A stretch of DNA of 6,879 nt. It comes from Thermoflexales bacterium. GTDB taxonomy: Bacteria > Chloroflexota > Anaerolineae > Fen-1058. The position numbers were made by a program, and so were the translations under genes. Below, one piece after another: positions 5,279 through 6,879 of this stretch; position 1 is the first letter of the stretch, and every line of letters starts with the position of its first letter. The notes beneath the pieces were generated by a model, which was not told where the DNA came from, did no database searches, and saw only the letters and a list, made by a program, of their open reading frames with translations. The stretch lies in contig JAFGFO010000266.1 of assembly GCA_016931085.1 (NCBI GenBank), forward strand, positions 1 through 6,879, written 5' to 3'.

Positions 5279-6714
5279 GTGGAAGAATGGCAGCCAAGCA
5301 ACGAACGACCGCCGACCGCCGACAAATGACGAATGGCCAACGACCACTGGCGGCTGATGATTTGCCTGACGGGTGGGTGTGGACAACGATTGGTGAAGTT
5401 TGTGAAGTCAATCCCAGCATGGAATGGCCTAGACAATTCACGAAAGAAATCCCTGTCAGTTTTGTGCCGATGGCTGCTGTTGATGAGGTAGATGGCGCGA
5501 TCGTAGCAGCTGAGACAAGACCTATTGAAGAGGTATGGAAAGGATACAAGCGCTTTTCCGAAGGCGATGTTATCTTCGCCCGCATTACGCCATGTATGGA
5601 AAATGGCAAAGCGGCGATTGCCACTGGTCTTGTGAATGGCATTGGTCTTGGTTCAACAGAATTTCACGTGCTGCGCCCCACCAAAGCGATTATAGCAAAG
5701 TGGATTTACCACCTTGTGCGACAGCAGTCTTTTCGTAATGAGGCAGCCAGGGCAATGACGGGTACAGCGGGGCAACTTCGTGTACCCAGGGACTTTGTAG
5801 TTGCAACCTCAGTTCCCATCCCTCCCCTCCCCGAACAGCAGCGCATCGTCGCCAAAATCGAGGCTCTCTTTGAGCAATCCCACATGGCACGTGAGGCGCT
5901 GGACGGCGTTCCTCCCCTGCTCAAGCAGTTCCGCCAGGCGGTGCTGGCAGCCGCCTTCCGGGGCGAGCTGGCTGCGGACGAACGGCCACAAATGGATGAG
6001 GGATTGCCGAAAGGATGGACATGGGCACTGTTACCTCAAATTGGAGAGTTAGCGCGAGGTAAATCCAAACATCGGCCTCGCGATGAAAAATCGTTATATG
6101 GCGGGCCATATCCATTTATTCAAACAGGAGACATTGCACGTGCTAGTGGCACAATTACGACTTACTCGCAGACCTATAGCGAAGCTGGGTTGAAGCAAAG
6201 CCGCCTTTGGCCTAAAGGGACATTGTGTATCACAATTGCAGCTAACATTGCCGACACTGCAATCCTCGATTTCGATGCTTGTTTCCCGGATAGCGTGGTT
6301 GGTTTTATTGCTAATGAAGAGATGTGCGATGTACGATTTGTAGAGTTTTTCATCCGCACGGCCAAGCATGACCTAGAGCGGTATGCTCCGGCTACGGCGC
6401 AAAAAAACATTAACCTTGGCACATTACGTCAACTAAAAATCCCTTTTCCCCCCCTCGCTGAGCAGCGCCGCATCGTCGCCCGCATCAAGGCGCTTTTTGC
6501 CCAGGCCGACGCCATCGAAGCGGCCGTCGAGGCAGCCCGGCACCGGGTTGAGAAGGTAGACCAGGCCATCCTCGCCCGCGCCTTTCGCGGCGAGCTGGTG
6601 CCCCAGGATCCAAACGACGAGCCCGCCTCGGCTTTGCTTGAACGCATCCGTGCACAGCGAGAAACGAAGCCCAAGGCGGGCAAGCACAGACCAGGCGGAG
6701 ACAACGTTTTCTAA
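5269..6714 (+). CDS. hsdS: Type I restriction-modification system, specificity subunit HsdS
   Basis: HsdS recognises the bipartite DNA target and holds two HsdM subunits. TRD1 spans about 31-185 and opens with DLPDGWVWTTIGEV. The first conserved helical spacer is 186-234 (PLPEQQRIVAKIEALF to FRQAVLAAAFRGEL). TRD2 spans about 245-394 and opens with GLPKGWTWAL. The second spacer is 395-443 (PLAEQRRIVARIKALF to DQAILARAFRGEL), followed by a charged tail. The two spacers are colinear with a 209-residue offset, as expected for a full-length two-TRD subunit. At 481 aa it is slightly long, because the first ~30 residues come from repetitive DNA (see the 5308-5356 entry). ATG 5269 lies in the AGTAATG array with no clear ribosome binding site and probably depends on coupling to hsdM; ATG 5287 is an equally possible start, with GGAAG too close at 5281. 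The specificity cannot be read from sequence. The TRD segments look more AT-rich than the spacers, consistent with TRD exchange. Confidence 0.94.
   Translation: MSKSGRMAAKQRTTADRRQMTNGQRPLAADDLPDGWVWTTIGEVCEVNPSMEWPRQFTKEIPVSFVPMAAVDEVDGAIVAAETRPIEEVWKGYKRFSEGDVIFARITPCMENGKAAIATGLVNGIGLGSTEFHVLRPTKAIIAKWIYHLVRQQSFRNEAARAMTGTAGQLRVPRDFVVATSVPIPPLPEQQRIVAKIEALFEQSHMAREALDGVPPLLKQFRQAVLAAAFRGELAADERPQMDEGLPKGWTWALLPQIGELARGKSKHRPRDEKSLYGGPYPFIQTGDIARASGTITTYSQTYSEAGLKQSRLWPKGTLCITIAANIADTAILDFDACFPDSVVGFIANEEMCDVRFVEFFIRTAKHDLERYAPATAQKNINLGTLRQLKIPFPPLAEQRRIVARIKALFAQADAIEAAVEAARHRVEKVDQAILARAFRGELVPQDPNDEPASALLERIRAQRETKPKAGKHRPGGDNVF
5308..5356 (+). repeat. Diverged heptad-periodic tract inside the 5' end of hsdS
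   Basis: The tract splits into seven consecutive 7-base units, each ending in G: two exact ACCGCCG copies, then ACAAATG, ACGAATG, GCCAACG, ACCACTG and GCGGCTG. It starts 29 bases after the AGTAATG array and encodes roughly residues 14-30 of HsdS (TTADRRQMTNGQRPLAA). This stretch has no counterpart in typical HsdS proteins, which open close to the DLPDGW motif. The 7-base period is not a codon multiple, so the protein does not look repetitive. The final units are weakly similar and could be chance. Confidence 0.5.
5824..5970 (+). repeat. First copy of the hsdS internal direct repeat (central conserved region)
   Basis: It pairs with 6451-6597 at a constant offset of 627 bases (209 codons) without gaps. 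It includes an identical 12-mer (CGCATCGTCGCC, at 5842 and 6469) and encodes the PLPEQQRIVAKIEALF to AAAFRGEL spacer. Such repeats in hsdS genes are where homologous recombination can exchange or remove TRDs. Nucleotide identity is only moderate outside the protein-conserved ends. Confidence 0.75.
6451..6597 (+). repeat. Second copy of the hsdS internal direct repeat (distal conserved region)
   Basis: This is the partner of 5824-5970, encoding PLAEQRRIVARIKALF to ARAFRGEL. Exact recombination between the two copies would delete TRD2 and leave a single-TRD half-HsdS that keeps the reading frame. Confidence 0.75.
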
Positions 6715-6736
6715 TGCAAATCTTATACAAAGCGGA

Positions 6737-6742
6737 TACAAT
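6737..6742 (+). promoter_or_regulatory. Possible -10 element downstream of hsdS
   Basis: TACAAT (5/6 match to the -10 consensus) lies 23 bases after the hsdS stop. A -35 at the right spacing is poor (ATGCAA, 6714-6719). If real, it would drive the tRNA-like gene at 6815, after ~65 bases of leader. It may be chance in this locally AT-rich stretch. Confidence 0.3.
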
Positions 6743-6754
6743 AACACCATGCAA

Positions 6755-6794
6755 TCACTCGAGCTGGCTCGGTCATTGGGCCGAATGCGAGTGA
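6755..6794 (+). repeat. Imperfect hairpin between hsdS and the tRNA-like gene
   Basis: TCACTCG (6755-6761) is the exact reverse complement of CGAGTGA (6788-6794). Inside it, TCGG (6769-6772) pairs with CCGA (6781-6784) around an 8-base loop. No T-run follows the outer stem, so it is not a textbook intrinsic terminator, although it is the only structure here that could end the hsd transcript. Nothing else was recognised between 6715 and 6814. Confidence 0.35.
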
Positions 6795-6814
6795 GCTAGG
6801 ATGTAACCAGGTTT

Positions 6815-6879
6815 GCGCCGTATACTCGTTGGATGAGTGGCGGCCTCTAAACCCGCCTGGAGCGAGTTCGATTCTCGCA
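6815..6879 (+). tRNA. tRNA-like cloverleaf with CUA-centred anticodon loop, truncated by window end
   Basis: The parts in order are: 5' acceptor GCGCCGT (6815-6821); two linker bases AT; D-stem ACTC/GAGT (6824-6827, 6835-6838) with the loop GTTGGAT, which contains the conserved GG; anticodon arm 6839-6857; five-base variable region; T-stem GCGAG/CTCGC (6862-6866, 6874-6878) with the loop TTCGATT, which fits the canonical TTCRANY pattern. The last base, A6879, can pair with T6821 as the first 3' acceptor pair. The rest of the acceptor strand is outside the window. The anticodon loop reads CTCTAAA (6845-6851), which would place CUA at positions 34-36 and decode UAG. However, the loop-closing pair is C-C (6844, 6852); GGCGG/CCGCC with a 9-base loop is the alternative fold. 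The linker is AT, not the usual TA. It also resembles tRNA-Arg(UCU) with small changes. It may therefore be a suppressor-type tRNA, an eroded tRNA-Arg or an attachment-site remnant. Confidence 0.5.

Noticed and set aside
5009..5436. Overlapping - strand frames with peptides such as SLLITHYSL, and the similar one at 3231-3446
   Set aside because: Such peptides are produced by reading the heptamer arrays on the reverse strand, and no independent protein evidence exists.
3852..5642. 596-codon open frame on the - strand opposite hsdM and the start of hsdS
   Set aside because: It is antisense to well-supported genes and includes the peptide LLITHYSLLI, which is the reverse translation of the AGTAATG repeat. 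It is a shadow.
6815..6879. Pyrrolysine tRNA, because the loop CTCTAAA is the same as in tRNA-Pyl
   Set aside because: tRNA-Pyl has a very small D-loop without GG, a three-base variable loop and a non-canonical T-loop. Here the D-loop has GG, the variable region has five bases and the T-loop is TTCGATT. No pyl genes are in the window.

Overview
The window carries a complete Type I restriction-modification operon, hsdR - (four-helix-bundle gene) - hsdM - hsdS, all on the + strand. It lies between a decayed defence/mobile-element segment on the left and a tRNA-like sequence cut by the right edge. The host is a bacterium with fairly GC-rich coding DNA. The wording of the integrase remnant (ending ASPVANWRL) and the AGTAATG-type heptamer repeats remind me of Chloroflexota (Anaerolineae-like) and cyanobacterial genomes. 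That is recall only, so the taxonomy is a weak inference.

Left part (1-586). Bases 3-230 encode what looks like the C-terminal end of an AbiEii/AbiGii-type nucleotidyltransferase toxin. It is followed directly by the C-terminal stub of a tyrosine recombinase (about 227-448) that has lost its N-terminal half. Next comes a short leader region with a good promoter (TATAAT at 487-492), a small hairpin (501-525) and a perfect 25-bp palindrome (538-562). The palindrome also reads as two tandem TGTC-NN-GACA dyads. These elements precede a GTG start with a strong ribosome binding site.

Operon (587-6714). HsdR (888 aa) has a PD-(D/E)xK nuclease motif, a full set of SF2 helicase motifs and an EcoEI-type C-terminus. 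HsdM (463 aa) has DPACGTGGF and NPPF, the signature of an N6-adenine methyltransferase. HsdS (481 aa) is a two-TRD specificity subunit with an internal repeat offset of 209 residues. Together they would form the usual R2M2S complex. HsdS chooses a bipartite DNA target, HsdM methylates it, and HsdR translocates and cuts unmodified DNA.

The unusual part is what sits between these genes. A 171-aa four-helix-bundle (23S rRNA intervening-sequence/S23 family) gene lies between hsdR and hsdM. Every internal gene junction holds an array of AGTAANN/AGTAATG heptamers. The arrays on the two sides of the four-helix-bundle gene are in opposite orientation, so they can pair into a stem enclosing the whole gene. 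The third array forms the hsdM stop and the hsdS start, and a diverged heptad-periodic tract continues into the first ~30 codons of hsdS.

Right part (6715-6879). About 100 bases with a possible promoter and an imperfect hairpin lead to a tRNA-like cloverleaf (6815 to the window end). Its anticodon loop reads CTCTAAA, which centres on CUA (amber). The 3' acceptor strand lies outside the window, so it cannot be told here whether this is a suppressor tRNA or a decayed tRNA.
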